64,000 bases of DNA from Proteus penneri (GCF_003144535.1 NZ_PHFJ01000012.1:114524-178523), one strand, 5' to 3'. Counted from the first letter of the stretch, positions 35,507 through 46,561 are shown. Program-made: numbers and translations. The notes: generated from the sequence alone by a model not told the origin.

Positions 35507-38071
35507 ATGACTGACAGCCAAAATTTTGAATCCCACACACCAATGATGCAGCAGTATCTGAAAATTAAAGCAGAGCATCCTGAAATTTTACTGTTCTATC
35601 GTATGGGTGACTTTTATGAACTGTTTTTTGATGATGCTAAAAAAGCCTCTCGCTTATTAGATATTTCATTAACTAAACGGGGCCAGTCCGCAGGCCAACC
35701 GATCCCCATGGCAGGGGTTCCACATCATGCTGTTGAAAACTATCTCGCTAAATTAGTTCAATTAGGGGAATCCGTGGCTATTTGTGAACAAATAGGCGAC
35801 CCTGCAACCAGTAAAGGCCCAGTTGAACGCAAAGTTATTCGTATTGTTACACCGGGTACTGTCACTGATGAGGCCTTACTTGAAGAACGCCAAGACAATC
35901 TTTTAGCCGCTATTTGGCAAGATAAAAATGGCGCATTTGGCTATGCAACATTAGATATCACATCAGGACGTTTTTGTGTTACGGAAATGCCCGATAGTGA
36001 AAGTATGCTTGCTGAATTACAACGCACCCATCCCGCTGAATTACTCTACCCAGAAACTTTTGAATCAATGGCACTGATTGAGCGCCAGCAAGGCTTGCGT
36101 CGCCGCCCTATTTGGGAATTTGAACTAGAAACTGCAAGGCAACAACTGAATCTGCAATTTGGTACTCGTGATTTAACGGGCTTTGGTGTTGAGAATGCAT
36201 ATTTAGCACTCTGCGCTGCTGGATGCTTATTACAATATGTGAAAGATACACAACGGACTGCATTGCCTCATATTCGTAACATCACTATGGAACGCCCTCA
36301 AGATTCAATTATTTTAGATGCGGCAACTCGTCGTAATCTAGAATTAACACAAAATCTTGCTGGAGGTACTGATAACACGCTGGCATCTGTACTTGACCTT
36401 TGCGTTACCCCAATGGGAAGCCGTATGCTAAAACGTTGGATACACACACCATTACGCCAATGTGAACAACTCGTTAAACGACAAGATGCAATTAGTGCAT
36501 TACAACCTCTCTATTTTGAGTTACAGCCTTTTTTACGCCAAGTCGGTGATTTAGAACGTGTATTAGCTCGTTTAGCATTACGTTCAGCACGCCCTCGTGA
36601 TCTTTCTCGTATGCGTCATGCTTTTCAGCAGTATTACGATATTCATCAAGTACTTGAACAAACTGATATGCCTTATATTAAAGAATTACAAAAGCGTATT
36701 AGTCAGTTTGATGAATTATGTGAATTACTTGAAAATGCCATTGTTGAAACACCACCTGTATTAGTCCGTGATGGTGGCGTTATTGCCTCAGGCTATAATG
36801 CTGAATTAGATGAATGGCGAGCATTAGCCGATGGCGCAAGTGATTACCTTGATAAACTTGAAATTCGTGAACGAGAAAAATGGGGTATTGATACACTTAA
36901 GGTTGGCTTTAATGGTGTACATGGCTATTACATTCAAGTCAGTCGTGGGCAAAGTAATTTAGTACCTATGCACTATGTTCGTCGTCAAACATTGAAAAAT
37001 GCTGAACGTTACATCATTCCTGAATTAAAAGAGTATGAAGATAAAGTATTAACTTCTAAAGGTAAGGCATTAGCTATCGAAAAAATGCTTTATGAAGAGA
37101 TTTTTGAAAAGCTATTACCTCACCTTACGGCATTACAAATTAGTGCTGAAGCTTTAGCAGAAACAGATGTGCTCGCGAACCTTGCTGAGCGTGCAGAATC
37201 ATTAAATTACACACGCCCAGAATTAAGTGAAAAAACAGGTATTCAAATTATAGGGGGACGTCACCCTGTTGTTGAACAAGTTCTTAGCGAACCCTTTATT
37301 TCTAACCCATTACAATTGGCACCTCAACGCCGCTTATTAATCATTACTGGCCCGAATATGGGCGTGAAAAGTACTTATATGCGCCAAGCTGCATTAATTA
37401 CCTTACTTGCTTATATTGGTAGCTTTGTTCCCGCAGAAAAGGCATTAATTGGCCCTGTTGACCGTATATTTACCCGTGTGGGAGCTTCTGATGATCTTGC
37501 TTCAGGTCGTTCTACCTTTATGGTGGAAATGACCGAAACAGCCAATATTTTGCATAATGCGACGGAAAACAGCTTAGTCTTAATGGATGAAATTGGTCGA
37601 GGTACATCAACTTATGACGGATTATCTCTAGCTTGGGCTTGCGCTGAAAACTTAGCAAATCGCATTAAAGCAATGACACTCTTTGCAACCCACTATTTTG
37701 AATTAACCACACTGCCTGAAAAACTTGAAGGTACTGCAAACATTCATTTAGATGCTGTTGAACATGGCGATACCATTGCCTTTATGCACAGTGTTCAAGA
37801 AGGCGCAGCAAGTAAAAGCTATGGTTTAGCTGTGGCATCGTTAGCAGGTGTCCCAAAAGAGGTGATCCGCCGTGCTAAACAGAAGTTAAAGGAGCTTGAA
37901 TTGCTATCAGGTCACACTGGCGCTGGTCATGTTGAAACTTCACAACTGATGTTATTAACAGAAGCTGAACCCTCTGCTATTGAATTAGCGTTAGATAAAA
38001 TTGATCCTGATGCCTTAACACCACGACAAGCGTTAGAACAACTCTATCGTTTAAAAGAGATGGTCAAATAA
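35507..38071 (+). CDS. mutS: DNA mismatch repair ATPase MutS, with altered Walker A
   Basis: An 854-residue MutS, full length. Mismatch-binding domain intact ([17 protein letters not shown] near 25-42), and ATPase domain with Walker [17 protein letters not shown]. However, Walker A reads GPNMGVKST at 615-623: V620 (GTG at 37364-37366) replaces the invariant glycine just before the catalytic lysine K621 (GPNMGGKST in E. coli). This should impair ATP binding and mismatch repair. The first codons and the promoter come from the genomic island. Otherwise close to E. coli MutS in sequence throughout. Confidence 0.97.
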   Translation: MTDSQNFESHTPMMQQYLKIKAEHPEILLFYRMGDFYELFFDDAKKASRLLDISLTKRGQSAGQPIPMAGVPHHAVENYLAKLVQLGESVAICEQIGDPATSKGPVERKVIRIVTPGTVTDEALLEERQDNLLAAIWQDKNGAFGYATLDITSGRFCVTEMPDSESMLAELQRTHPAELLYPETFESMALIERQQGLRRRPIWEFELETARQQLNLQFGTRDLTGFGVENAYLALCAAGCLLQYVKDTQRTALPHIRNITMERPQDSIILDAATRRNLELTQNLAGGTDNTLASVLDLCVTPMGSRMLKRWIHTPLRQCEQLVKRQDAISALQPLYFELQPFLRQVGDLERVLARLALRSARPRDLSRMRHAFQQYYDIHQVLEQTDMPYIKELQKRISQFDELCELLENAIVETPPVLVRDGGVIASGYNAELDEWRALADGASDYLDKLEIREREKWGIDTLKVGFNGVHGYYIQVSRGQSNLVPMHYVRRQTLKNAERYIIPELKEYEDKVLTSKGKALAIEKMLYEEIFEKLLPHLTALQISAEALAETDVLANLAERAESLNYTRPELSEKTGIQIIGGRHPVVEQVLSEPFISNPLQLAPQRRLLIITGPNMGVKSTYMRQAALITLLAYIGSFVPAEKALIGPVDRIFTRVGASDDLASGRSTFMVEMTETANILHNATENSLVLMDEIGRGTSTYDGLSLAWACAENLANRIKAMTLFATHYFELTTLPEKLEGTANIHLDAVEHGDTIAFMHSVQEGAASKSYGLAVASLAGVPKEVIRRAKQKLKELELLSGHTGAGHVETSQLMLLTEAEPSAIELALDKIDPDALTPRQALEQLYRLKEMVK
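35531..35550 (+). repeat. attR core (20-bp direct repeat, right copy)
   Basis: Identical to 13202-13221; encodes codons 9-15 of MutS (SHTPMM). To its left is island sequence, to its right is chromosomal mutS. Confidence 0.88.
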
Positions 38072-38084
38072 GACATAAATATGA

Positions 38085-38120
38085 AAAATGGCGCTATGTT
38101 TATTTTCTCAGCGCCATTTT
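38085..38120 (+). terminator. mutS terminator
   Basis: AAAATGGCGCT (38085-38095) pairs with AGCGCCATTTT (38110-38120). It lies 14 bp after the mutS stop and is symmetrical enough to act also on the convergent gene. Confidence 0.85.
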
Positions 38121-38151
38121 AATAACAGTTCAATCAAAGATAAATATAACT

Positions 38152-39306
38152 CTACTTAATTAAAGCATGGCTATATTTCAGTCGTTCACCCAATAACAGT
38201 AAAGTGTCTTCATCGCTGTAATTGTCAAATAAACGAATAAATGAAGATAAAGCTGGATTAAACATCATGTCGTCATTAATTTTCTCATAAGAAGTATACT
38301 TTTTTGTTTTTAATGCAAAAACTAGCGTAACTTTATCATCGTTATGACCTTTATTTAAAATTAAATCATCATTACTTATTATCAAATCACTCAAATATTT
38401 ATAACCACTTTCATAGAAAGTTTCTAAATTTCCATCAGCTTGACGTTGAACAACAGAATAGAGATCACGAGATGCTTGTTGAGCAATTAAATAAATCTCA
38501 CCTTTATCATTTTGAGCAACCTCTTTAACACGCAATGGAAGCCAGCGTGTTTTTGTTACTTCTTTATTCACTAAATTTAACGTAATTTCTAACGTGTTTG
38601 TTGTGTAATGATGATTATAAAAAATAATAAGAGAATCCCCTGAAAGAGCATAGTGAAATTGTGTAAATTCACCGAAATCTTCAGCGTAATACTGCTTTAC
38701 CAGATCTTCTGTATTAACTGAGTATTCCCAACTTTCACCTTCATCTAAACTTGTCAGTATCGTCTTATTATCAACTAAAATTAATTGTGATGTAGTTTGT
38801 GAAAAGAGTAATTTTCCGCCAATTAATGCTAAAGGGAAACGATAATAACCATCATTAGTCTCTTGCCAAGGAATTAAATCTGCTACTGTAAACTCTGCTA
38901 AATCTATATGTTGACGTCCCTGCTCTGTAAATAAAACACATTTATCAAAAGCACAATAAGCATTGTAAAAGCTACCTTGCCCTTGTAATACAAATCGTAC
39001 GCCTTCTTTATCAGAATAGTACAGCGTATATTTTCTCTGATTATCTTGGCGATAAAGTCGACCATAAATATCTACATCATATCGCCCACTATCAGATTCA
39101 GTTTTAATTAGGATACCATTTGATGAATTAAAGGTTTTACGCCAATCATAACGAGAATAGGGGTATGACGATAACGCCGAGGCGTTTTCATTTTTCCATT
39201 GCCACTTAGAGGCAAAACCATGAAAAAGTACACCATAAAAAAGTACTAAGCTTAAAATAAATAAGCTAGTGATAATAATAAAAGGCTTACGGAAAAAAGG
39301 ATTCAT
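38152..39306 (-). CDS. Membrane-anchored protein, possibly beta-propeller
   Basis: A 384-residue protein with one N-terminal membrane helix (IIITSLFILSLVLFYGVLFHGF) and a large, presumably periplasmic domain. The domain is rich in short beta-strand repeats, one resembling a BNR/Asp-box (SLDEGESWEYS near 195). Fold inferred, function unknown. Its start overlaps the preceding gene's stop by four bases, so both act together. Confidence 0.6.
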   Translation of the reverse strand: MNPFFRKPFIIITSLFILSLVLFYGVLFHGFASKWQWKNENASALSSYPYSRYDWRKTFNSSNGILIKTESDSGRYDVDIYGRLYRQDNQRKYTLYYSDKEGVRFVLQGQGSFYNAYCAFDKCVLFTEQGRQHIDLAEFTVADLIPWQETNDGYYRFPLALIGGKLLFSQTTSQLILVDNKTILTSLDEGESWEYSVNTEDLVKQYYAEDFGEFTQFHYALSGDSLIIFYNHHYTTNTLEITLNLVNKEVTKTRWLPLRVKEVAQNDKGEIYLIAQQASRDLYSVVQRQADGNLETFYESGYKYLSDLIISNDDLILNKGHNDDKVTLVFALKTKKYTSYEKINDDMMFNPALSSFIRLFDNYSDEDTLLLLGERLKYSHALIK

Positions 39307-40562
39307 TGACTTAACTCCGTAATATAAACCGCTTTGTTATTTTCAATACATTGCTGTTGAAGCAAAAAATAGGTTTGATAACTACTATTACCTTTTTTTG
39401 ATAACAAAATATAAAGATTTGAAAATAAGGCAATTAAAAAAGCAAATCCAGTGATAATTAAGCTGAAGATAATCCCCATTCCTAAAAAGGTATCACCAAT
39501 AAAGAACCAATCCCATTTATCCCAATAATTACCATTATCGTAAACATCCGAAATAGATAAAATGGCAAAAATAGAAAAAATAAAGGCACTGATCAAGCCT
39601 GTAATTAACAACGATAATCGCTTAGTACGTTGATGCCCAATATACATTTGTCCTGAAATTGAATAAGCGCCATTATCTGTATGATTATAAACCCCTAAGA
39701 CAACAGGCCCAGAGTTCTTATCTTCTGCTTGCCAAAAGAACAATTCAATATCATCACCATCAGTCAAAAATAAATTATGATCAGAATAAAATAAACGTTC
39801 TTTATAACTAAATATAAAAGGATGTTTATCAATCTGACAAGATATTTGCATCACCACACTCTCTGCATTACGGGTGTGTATTTTAATTCTATCAACATGA
39901 TGAAGTTTTATTTTCCCTCGTACTCGCTGTACTTTACTTTGTTTGATATGAAAGGTTGGAGTTTTACGTGTTATATGCTTTAACAGTGGTATTGTTTTTA
40001 TTTCGGGAATAATCAGTTGTTCACCATCTGGAGCAATAATATCTTGTTTAGCAATGACTTTATCTAACGCCTTTATTCTCTTTCTATGTTTAGGTCTGAT
40101 ACGCTGAAAGTAACGATAAGCCTTTTCTCCGATATAACTAATACCCATCATCATTGCACCAAATGCAATAACCGTAGAAACAACGATAAAAAAATTCACG
40201 TCAAGATGAAGAATCGAAAAATAACTCCAATAACTGCCAACAAACGTCAGAATAAATGCAAGCAATAACCATTTTTTCTGTTTAGTGGTAAGTTTAAAGG
40301 TTCTTTCTGGCTCAAGCCTTCCTTTGCTATTATGATAAATCCATTGCACCCATAAACTGCCATCTTTCAATAATTCGGCACAAATTTTAAGCTCATCACC
40401 TTGTTTTAAACGCTTCAGAAAATCATGAGAGTGAGTGAAATCATCTTCATTAAGATAAAACACTTTGCCTGATGCTATTAATCTCACCATTCCTTTCGGT
40501 GAGGTTTTATTTTGGTCAAAATGGCAACTCTCTAATTTGACGTTTAAAAAATAATCTTTCAT
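39303..40562 (-). CDS. Multi-pass membrane protein of unknown function
   Basis: A 419-residue protein; the start at 40562 is chosen because AAGGAAG precedes it. The N-terminal ~85 residues are soluble. Two membrane helices follow (about 95-140), then a soluble domain (about 155-310), and two more helices near the C-terminus (LSLLITGLISAFIFSIFAIL and GMGIIFSLIITGFAFLIALF). No family recognised. Coupled to the downstream beta-rich membrane protein. Confidence 0.6.
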   Translation of the reverse strand: MKDYFLNVKLESCHFDQNKTSPKGMVRLIASGKVFYLNEDDFTHSHDFLKRLKQGDELKICAELLKDGSLWVQWIYHNSKGRLEPERTFKLTTKQKKWLLLAFILTFVGSYWSYFSILHLDVNFFIVVSTVIAFGAMMMGISYIGEKAYRYFQRIRPKHRKRIKALDKVIAKQDIIAPDGEQLIIPEIKTIPLLKHITRKTPTFHIKQSKVQRVRGKIKLHHVDRIKIHTRNAESVVMQISCQIDKHPFIFSYKERLFYSDHNLFLTDGDDIELFFWQAEDKNSGPVVLGVYNHTDNGAYSISGQMYIGHQRTKRLSLLITGLISAFIFSIFAILSISDVYDNGNYWDKWDWFFIGDTFLGMGIIFSLIITGFAFLIALFSNLYILLSKKGNSSYQTYFLLQQQCIENNKAVYITELSQ

Positions 40563-40651
40563 ATCTTCCTTTATCTTTTTTACCCAATTAACAAGATGCA
40601 ACACCACGCGCTTGTTTTATCTTGTTAAATGACATAATACAAGATAAAGAA

Positions 40652-40680
40652 AAGCCGATTAGCAACTTACTAATCGGCTT
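40652..40680 (-). terminator. rpoS terminator
   Basis: AAGCCGATTAG and CTAATCGGCTT are perfect complements with a 7-base loop, 47 bp beyond the rpoS stop. A-rich sequence on the left becomes a T-rich tail on the minus strand. Confidence 0.85.
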
Positions 40681-40726
40681 TGGTAATAACAGTAGATCGG
40701 AAGCTGTAGATAGAAATAAAGGCTAG

Positions 40727-41710
40727 TTATGCTTTGAAAAGAGCTTCAATACATAACCCCTGACTTTGTAGAATGTCTTTTAAGCGACGTAGCCCTTCAA
40801 CTTGAATTTGACGAACTCTTTCTCTTGTCAGACCAATCTCTCTACCAACATCTTCTAAAGTTTCTGCTTCATAGCCTAATAATCCAAAACGACGTGCCAA
40901 TACTTCACGCTGTTTTGGATTCAATTCAAATAACCACTTTATAATATTTTCCTTGAGGTTATTATTTTGAATTGTTGCTTCCGGCCCTTCTTCATTTTCG
41001 TCAGAGATAATATCGAGTAATGCTTTATCTGAATCACCACCAATTGGAGTATCAACAGAAGTAATGCGTTCGTTTAAACGTAGCATCTTACTCACATCTT
41101 CAACGGGTTTATCAAGTGATTCTGCGATTTCTTCAACACTCGGTTCATGATCGAGTTTATGTGCCAACTCTCTTGCCGTTCTTAAATAAACATTCAGCTC
41201 TTTAACGATATGAATGGGAAGACGGATAGTACGAGTTTGGTTCATAATGGCACGTTCAATAGTTTGACGTATCCACCATGTCGCATAAGTTGAAAAACGG
41301 AAACCCTTTTCAGGGTCGAATTTTTCAACAGCACGAATAAGTCCTAAGTTCCCTTCTTCAATTAAATCAAGCAGGGCAAGACCTCGGTTTGTATAACGAC
41401 GAGAGATCTTAACAACTAAACGTAGGTTACTTTCTATCATTCGTTGTCTTGAAGGAATATCACCTCGCAACGCTCTACGAGCAAAGAAAACTTCTTCTTC
41501 AGCAGTCAGCAACGGAGAATAACCAATTTCTCCTAAATAAAGCTGAGTTGCATCGAGCGCACGCTGGTTGACTCCTTCAATAAGTTCAATTTCATCTTGA
41601 GCATCAGACTCACTTTCTTCCTCTTTTGCAGCAACTTCATCGAACTCTTCCATGTTCTCTTCAATTTCATCTGTATATAACTCGTCTACTCTTAGCGTAC
41701 TTTGGCTCAT
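40727..41710 (-). CDS. rpoS: RNA polymerase sigma factor RpoS
   Basis: A 327-residue sigma-S, stress and stationary-phase sigma factor. Region 1.2 ([21 protein letters not shown]), region 2 ([53 protein letters not shown]), region 3 and region 4 ([26 protein letters not shown]) are all present; the C-terminus ends IEALFKA. GGGTAGGAGC before the ATG matches the E. coli rpoS ribosome site. Unlike E. coli, it is 680 bp from nlpD and a terminator separates them. Confidence 0.98.
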   Translation of the reverse strand: MSQSTLRVDELYTDEIEENMEEFDEVAAKEEESESDAQDEIELIEGVNQRALDATQLYLGEIGYSPLLTAEEEVFFARRALRGDIPSRQRMIESNLRLVVKISRRYTNRGLALLDLIEEGNLGLIRAVEKFDPEKGFRFSTYATWWIRQTIERAIMNQTRTIRLPIHIVKELNVYLRTARELAHKLDHEPSVEEIAESLDKPVEDVSKMLRLNERITSVDTPIGGDSDKALLDIISDENEEGPEATIQNNNLKENIIKWLFELNPKQREVLARRFGLLGYEAETLEDVGREIGLTRERVRQIQVEGLRRLKDILQSQGLCIEALFKA

Positions 41711-41830
41711 CAGCTGCTCCTACCCTTGATAATTTAGGTAAACGACTCATCACTAAAGTCTATTTACCAGTTTATCGCTGTGTCACGACACAACGGGTTT
41801 ACTGATTTTCCCTTGTAACGAATTACAAAA
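41711..41830 (-). promoter_or_regulatory. rpoS 5' leader with conserved sRNA-responsive segment
   Basis: On the minus strand, ACAAGGGAAAATCAGTAAACCCG followed by a short hairpin and CACAGCGATAAA corresponds to the E. coli leader segment where DsrA, RprA and ArcZ pair and relieve the inhibitory stem. Conservation supports Hfq/sRNA control of RpoS translation here. Recognised from memory of the E. coli sequence. Confidence 0.7.
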
Positions 41831-41926
41831 TAAAAGATAACATAATCTATTTTACTGTTAATTTATTCTTTCTTTACTCAATATATAACTTAACTATTGA
41901 GTGTAGGTTATTAACAGTTTTTTTTT

Positions 41927-41957
41927 ATTATATTCCACGTATATTTATCTATACGTG
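41927..41957 (-). promoter_or_regulatory. Candidate rpoS promoter with overlapping palindrome
   Basis: TATAAT (minus strand, 41927-41932) lies just downstream of a perfect inverted repeat CACGTATA-N6-TATACGTG (41936-41957). The palindrome covers the -35 to spacer region, which lacks a good -35, so it looks like an activator or repressor site. It would give a leader of about 215 nt. Confidence 0.4.
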
Positions 41958-42315
41958 AAAGTACTCTATTTGATGTACTATTTGTGACTATTTACATCTA
42001 AAAAAAACAAACAAAAACCCATGATAATATCTAATAATTAATATTACATACCATTATTAAAAAGATAATCGAATAAAAAAACACCACCTAAACAAAGGGT
42101 TATTCTATAGTCCATCTTTTAATAACAGTAAGTCTTTATTCATTTTTTATATAACAATTTTTAGCATACGCATTCATTGGTTGATAATCAACTGTCTAAT
42201 TTTACGTTATCTATGATTTTATATTGACCTCTCATTTTTAATAACCTTCAAATAAGCAGTTGTACTTAGATTAAATTTATTTTTTTTCAATATATTAATT
42301 AATTACAGATAAAAA

Positions 42316-42347
42316 AAGCCCTCTTCTTTTTGTAAAGAAGAGGGCTT
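42316..42347 (-). terminator. nlpD terminator
   Basis: AAGCCCTCTTCTTT pairs perfectly with AAAGAAGAGGGCTT (14-bp stem, 4-base loop), followed by a T run on the minus strand. It lies 42 bp beyond nlpD and should block read-through to rpoS. Confidence 0.9.
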
Positions 42348-42388
42348 AACTTTAGGATTATTCGCTATACATGTAAAAAAACACTTAT

Positions 42389-43508
42389 CTATTTCTTAGG
42401 TAAATAACTCATTGGGTTAAGTGATTTTTCTTTATAGCGTATCTCAAAGTGTAATCGGACAGAACTGGTTCCAGAGCTACCCATTGTGGCAATTTGCTGA
42501 CCCGCATTCACATTCTGTTGTTCACGCACCAAAATAGTGTCGTTATGTGCATATGCACTGAGGTATTCGTCATTATGTTTAATAATAACGAGATTGCCAT
42601 AACCACGTAATGCACTACCCGCATAAACCACTTTACCCGCAGCTGTTGCAACAATTGGTGAGCCTTTTGTACCACCGATATCGATGCCTTTATTGCCACC
42701 AGGAGCACTTGAGTAGCTTTCGATGATCTTACCTTGAGCAGGCCAAATCCACTTACCAGTAGACGCAGTTGGTGCCGGCGTTGCCGAAGTTGTAGTATTC
42801 GTATTTGTTGTTGGTGGCGGAGTTGTTGCCTTTGGTTGTGTTGTTGTTGGTTTAGTAATCAATGGTCCCATAGCACCATTGTTTGTTGGTTTGGTGTGTG
42901 CCGTTTGAACACCCGCACTACTTGATTGATTAATAACTGATGTGTTGACATTAGTATTAGTGCCCGTGTTGACCTGACGGTTACCGATATTCAACACCTG
43001 CCCTACGTTTAAGCTATAAGGCTCTGGGATGTTATTCATTGATGCTAGTTCTTTTACATCACTATCTGTTATCCAAGCGATATAGAACATGGTATCACCG
43101 CGTTTTACTGTGTACGTGTTACCATTGTAGTTTCCTTTCGGAATACTGTCATAGTTACGGTTATACACAATGCGACCAGAACCATCAGTGCTCACATTTT
43201 GAGTCGCTACTGATGTTTGTGGGCGAGGCTGATTTTGAGGCTGATATGTGCCTCCATTAGATGAAGCACTATTCACCTTAATTGAAGGAGGAGGTGACGA
43301 TTGTAAAGGTGTCGTTCTTTCAATCGGTGTCGCATTACTGTTAGTCATCACAGGCGCGGTTGAAACCGTGTTATTTGAAGAGCTATCATTTACAGAGGTA
43401 ATGGGTGCAGGACGATAAGGTGTATCTGCACAGCCTGTTAATGCAAATCCAATTACCGAACACATGATTGCCCAGCGGACATGCTTAATTGGGCTTTCTG
43501 AATTCATA
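42389..43508 (-). CDS. nlpD: Murein hydrolase activator NlpD
   Basis: A 372-residue lipoprotein; start at 43508 after GAAGGAAG. Lipobox FALTGC, LysM domain (YTVKRGDTMFYIAWITD) near residue 130, a Thr/Pro/Asn-rich linker and a C-terminal M23 domain. The M23 domain lacks catalytic metal ligands (GNKGIDIGG rather than HxGxD), as in NlpD, which activates the amidase AmiC at division. Order surE - pcm - nlpD is conserved. Confidence 0.95.
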
Positions 43509-43660
43509 CTTCCTTCTCCCTTTAAAAAGGCATTAGCGTCTAGCAATTTGTCGAGTTAAACAAAAAGACTGCAATTTTTTGAAAATGTTTCATTTATTAG
43601 TGCAGATTACGACAAGCTATTAAAAAGCAGTAATAAAAAACGGTCAGATTTATCTGGAAG

Positions 43661-44287
43661 TTATGCTAACTCACCTGCGATTAAAGGAACAAATCTAACA
43701 GTTTCTATAGATTGATAGTGAAAATCATTACCTAAACGACGGATAAACTTCAGTATTTGTTGTTGTTCACCAACAGGTATTATCATCCTGCCACCATCGG
43801 CTAACTGCATCAATAACTGTTGAGGTACTTCTGTTGCACATGCAGTCACTATTATGGCATTAAAAGGGGCTTTTGATGACCACCCTTCCCATCCATCACC
43901 ATGACGTGTTGAGATATTATGTAAATCAAGATGTTTAAAACGTCGTTTAGCTTGCCATTGCAATATCTTTATACGCTCAACGAAACTAACATGATGGACT
44001 AAATTTGCTAATACTGCCGTTTGATATCCCGAGCCTGTACCAATTTCTAATACAGAATCGGTGCTTTGTAATTCCAATAGTGCTGTCATTTTAGCAACAA
44101 TATAAGGCTGTGAAATAGTTTGCCCATTGCCAATAGGCAAAGCCGTATTTTCATAAGCCTTATGAGAAAGTGCTTCATCAATAAAAAGCTCTCTTGGTAC
44201 TTTACTCATTGCTTCCAGCAAGCTCTCATCCTTGATGCCATGCTGTTTTAACATTGTCAGTAAGTCTTTCATTGACCGACTTAACAT
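43661..44287 (-). CDS. pcm: Protein-L-isoaspartate O-methyltransferase
   Basis: A 208-residue PCMT. It repairs isoaspartyl residues using AdoMet. AdoMet site [18 protein letters not shown] near residue 80 and [16 protein letters not shown] near 53 are characteristic. Overlaps surE by seven bases, as in E. coli. Confidence 0.97.
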   Translation of the reverse strand: MLSRSMKDLLTMLKQHGIKDESLLEAMSKVPRELFIDEALSHKAYENTALPIGNGQTISQPYIVAKMTALLELQSTDSVLEIGTGSGYQTAVLANLVHHVSFVERIKILQWQAKRRFKHLDLHNISTRHGDGWEGWSSKAPFNAIIVTACATEVPQQLLMQLADGGRMIIPVGEQQQILKFIRRLGNDFHYQSIETVRFVPLIAGELA

Positions 44288-45045
44288 GTTTTTTTGACCT
44301 CTGCTTTATTTAACCAATTTTGTAATAAATCGAGTGCGTTATAGGCTGTTAAATCGACATGTAATGGAGTTATCGAAACATAACCTTCGTCAACAGCAGC
44401 AAAATCTGTATCAGGACCTACATCATTTTTTTCACCTGGAGGCCCAATCCAATAAAGACTATTTCCTCTAGGATCGGTATGTGTATAAACATGTTGTGAA
44501 GCATGACGACTACCACAACGCGTAATACGAAAACCTTTTACTTCATTAAGAGGAATATCAGGTACGTTAATATTGAGAATATTTCCTGCTCTTAAAGGTA
44601 CTTGTTGTAACATTGCCAAAACGTCACAAGTCACTTGAGCGGCAGTCTCAAAATGCGTTTCACCATCAAGTGAAACAGCAATGGCAGGTAAGCCTAAAAA
44701 ACGCCCTTCTGTTGCCGCAGCAACAGTACCTGAATAAATAACATCATCGCCCAAATTAGGGCCATGATTAATACCAGAAACCACAATATCAGGACGAGGA
44801 CGTACTAAATGGTTTACCCCAAGATAAACACAGTCTGTTGGTGTCCCTTCAACAATCGCAATATCCCCATTCTCAAGTTCTTGCTTACGTAGAGGTCTGT
44901 CAATTGTTAAAGAATTAGATGCAGCACTACGATTGCGATCGGGTGCAACAACTTGTACATCATAACGCTGGCGCAATGCTTTAGCGAGGGTCTGTATCCC
45001 CTTCGCCATCACACCATCGTCATTACTCACCAATATTTTCAGCAT
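44281..45045 (-). CDS. surE: 5'/3'-nucleotidase SurE
   Basis: A 254-residue survival protein, a nucleotidase for 5'/3'-nucleotides and short polyphosphate. Starts [11 protein letters not shown] with the catalytic ND pair; [16 protein letters not shown] and [25 protein letters not shown] are family motifs. Three ATGs occur in a row; the third (45045) is best spaced from the TTAGGGA site. It overlaps the end of truD. Confidence 0.96.
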   Translation of the reverse strand: MLKILVSNDDGVMAKGIQTLAKALRQRYDVQVVAPDRNRSAASNSLTIDRPLRKQELENGDIAIVEGTPTDCVYLGVNHLVRPRPDIVVSGINHGPNLGDDVIYSGTVAAATEGRFLGLPAIAVSLDGETHFETAAQVTCDVLAMLQQVPLRAGNILNINVPDIPLNEVKGFRITRCGSRHASQHVYTHTDPRGNSLYWIGPPGEKNDVGPDTDFAAVDEGYVSITPLHVDLTAYNALDLLQNWLNKAEVKKTC

Positions 45046-46075
45046 CATCATTCCCTAATAAAATTAATTCACGTACAACGCTAGTTGCAAAGCTCCCTGC
45101 GGGTAAAAAGAATGACAGAGTAACAGTGGTGTCGTCTAACCAATTCCATGACATATTTTCTGGTAATACATTGATGGCGCGTCTTGTGTTATCAACTCGT
45201 TCTTGTCTAGCTAACGACCAGAAGGCTTCATATTCTGCCAGATTTTTAGTCTCAAAATCCAATGCTTGTGATTGTGTACCTAAATCACCTTTACCTGGTA
45301 AAGGAGCCGTAATATGAACATCATGCTCTTCATAACGAGTTTGTGTTTGAGCCAGTTCAGCCTCATCAACAACAAACCAGCTACCTCTTCCATGAAGTTG
45401 CATTGCATCACCGAGTATCACTTTTGAATATAAATCACATTCTAATCTTTTGCTGACGATATGATTAAACATCGCACTGCGTGCTGCTGAAAGATAAAAA
45501 CTGCGTTTACCACGCTCTTTAACACGAATTTCATCGGTTGCCCAACGCATCGCTTGGCGTAAGTTTTCACCATTACGCCCAAATCGTTGAGCACCAAAGT
45601 AGTTAGGAATACCTTTCGCTTTTATTTGCGCTAATCGAGCATCAACAAAATTGCGATCAGAAATTTCTCGTAACACCAATGTAAAATGATTACCTTTTAG
45701 CGTTCCTATGCGTAGTTTACGTTGTTGACGAGTTGTTTCTAGAATTTCACAACCGTCTAAAACAAACTGACTAAAATCGGGCATCTCTTTACCCGGCATA
45801 CGCAGACAAAACCATTGTTCGGTGACAGCATTTCTGTCTTTTAGTCCAGCATAGCTTGCATCTCTAGGGTGAATACCCACAAATTTTGCCAGTTTTTCAG
45901 CAACAAAAGCCGTGTTACAACCTGTTTTTCTGATTTTTACCATGACATGCTCGCCTTCACCATCAAGCGTGAAACCAAGATCTTCACAGACAATAAAATC
46001 TTCAGGAATTGACTTTAATAAGCCTGTTGCTTGTGGTTTTCCATGTAACCAGTAGAGTTCAGGTAAATCACTCAT
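45023..46075 (-). CDS. truD: tRNA pseudouridine(13) synthase TruD
   Basis: A 350-residue TruD. Catalytic Asp in [15 protein letters not shown] near residue 80; [18 protein letters not shown] near 155 is the family signature. Makes pseudouridine 13 in tRNA-Glu. Overlaps ispF by four bases. Confidence 0.97.
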   Translation of the reverse strand: MSDLPELYWLHGKPQATGLLKSIPEDFIVCEDLGFTLDGEGEHVMVKIRKTGCNTAFVAEKLAKFVGIHPRDASYAGLKDRNAVTEQWFCLRMPGKEMPDFSQFVLDGCEILETTRQQRKLRIGTLKGNHFTLVLREISDRNFVDARLAQIKAKGIPNYFGAQRFGRNGENLRQAMRWATDEIRVKERGKRSFYLSAARSAMFNHIVSKRLECDLYSKVILGDAMQLHGRGSWFVVDEAELAQTQTRYEEHDVHITAPLPGKGDLGTQSQALDFETKNLAEYEAFWSLARQERVDNTRRAINVLPENMSWNWLDDTTVTLSFFLPAGSFATSVVRELILLGNDDAENIGE

Positions 46076-46557
46076 TCAGATAATGACTCTTTCATTAATA
46101 AAACAACCGCTTCACAAGCAATGCCTTCTTTTCTACCAACAAATCCAAGCTTTTCTGTTGTGGTCGCTTTCACATTGATATCATCAATATGACAATGAAG
46201 ATCTTCTGCAATATTGACGCGCATTTGTGGTGTATGAGGTAGCATTTTGGGTGCCTGAGCAATAATCGTGACATCTAAATTACCAATTCGGTAACCTTTT
46301 GCTCTTACACGTGAGAACGCTTCACGAAGGAGTACACGACTATCTGCGCCTTTGTATGCTGGATCAGTATCTGGAAACAATGTACCTATATCACCCATAG
46401 CAACAGCGCCTAGAATTGCATCTGTAACCGCATGTAATACAACATCGCCGTCAGAGTGAGCTATCAGTCCTTGTTCATAAGGAATTCTAACGCCACCAAT
46501 AATAATAGGGCCTTCACCGCCAAATTTATGTACATCGTAACCGTGTCCAATTCTCAT
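46072..46557 (-). CDS. ispF: 2-C-methyl-D-erythritol 2,4-cyclodiphosphate synthase
   Basis: A 161-residue IspF of the MEP isoprenoid pathway. Starts [12 protein letters not shown] with zinc ligands [20 protein letters not shown] and [21 protein letters not shown] are signatures. It is 4 bp from ispD. Confidence 0.98.
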   Translation of the reverse strand: MRIGHGYDVHKFGGEGPIIIGGVRIPYEQGLIAHSDGDVVLHAVTDAILGAVAMGDIGTLFPDTDPAYKGADSRVLLREAFSRVRAKGYRIGNLDVTIIAQAPKMLPHTPQMRVNIAEDLHCHIDDINVKATTTEKLGFVGRKEGIACEAVVLLMKESLSE

Positions 46558-46561
46558 TTTA

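Larger units (their letters stand above)
13202..35550. mobile_element. Integrative genomic island inserted in the 5' end of mutS
   Basis: A 22.3-kb element bounded by 20-bp direct repeats (13202-13221 and 35531-35550) inside mutS coding sequence. A tyrosine integrase lies at the right end. AACCTACACTT repeats occur near both ends as candidate integrase arm sites. Cargo comprises Fic/antitoxin, a four-gene putative nucleotide-signalling defence operon, a replication module (polymerase, Rep, AlpA, RHH-like), Mu-like regulators, an Mrr-like nuclease and type I restriction. No conjugation genes are seen, so it is not self-transmissible by a recognised route; mobilisation by a helper is possible. 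Right-end sequence restores the mutS frame and provides a new promoter. Confidence 0.92.

Noticed and set aside
42389..43508. NlpD as an active endopeptidase
   Set aside because: Metal-binding residues of the M23 domain are missing, as is normal for NlpD, so it is not a damaged gene.
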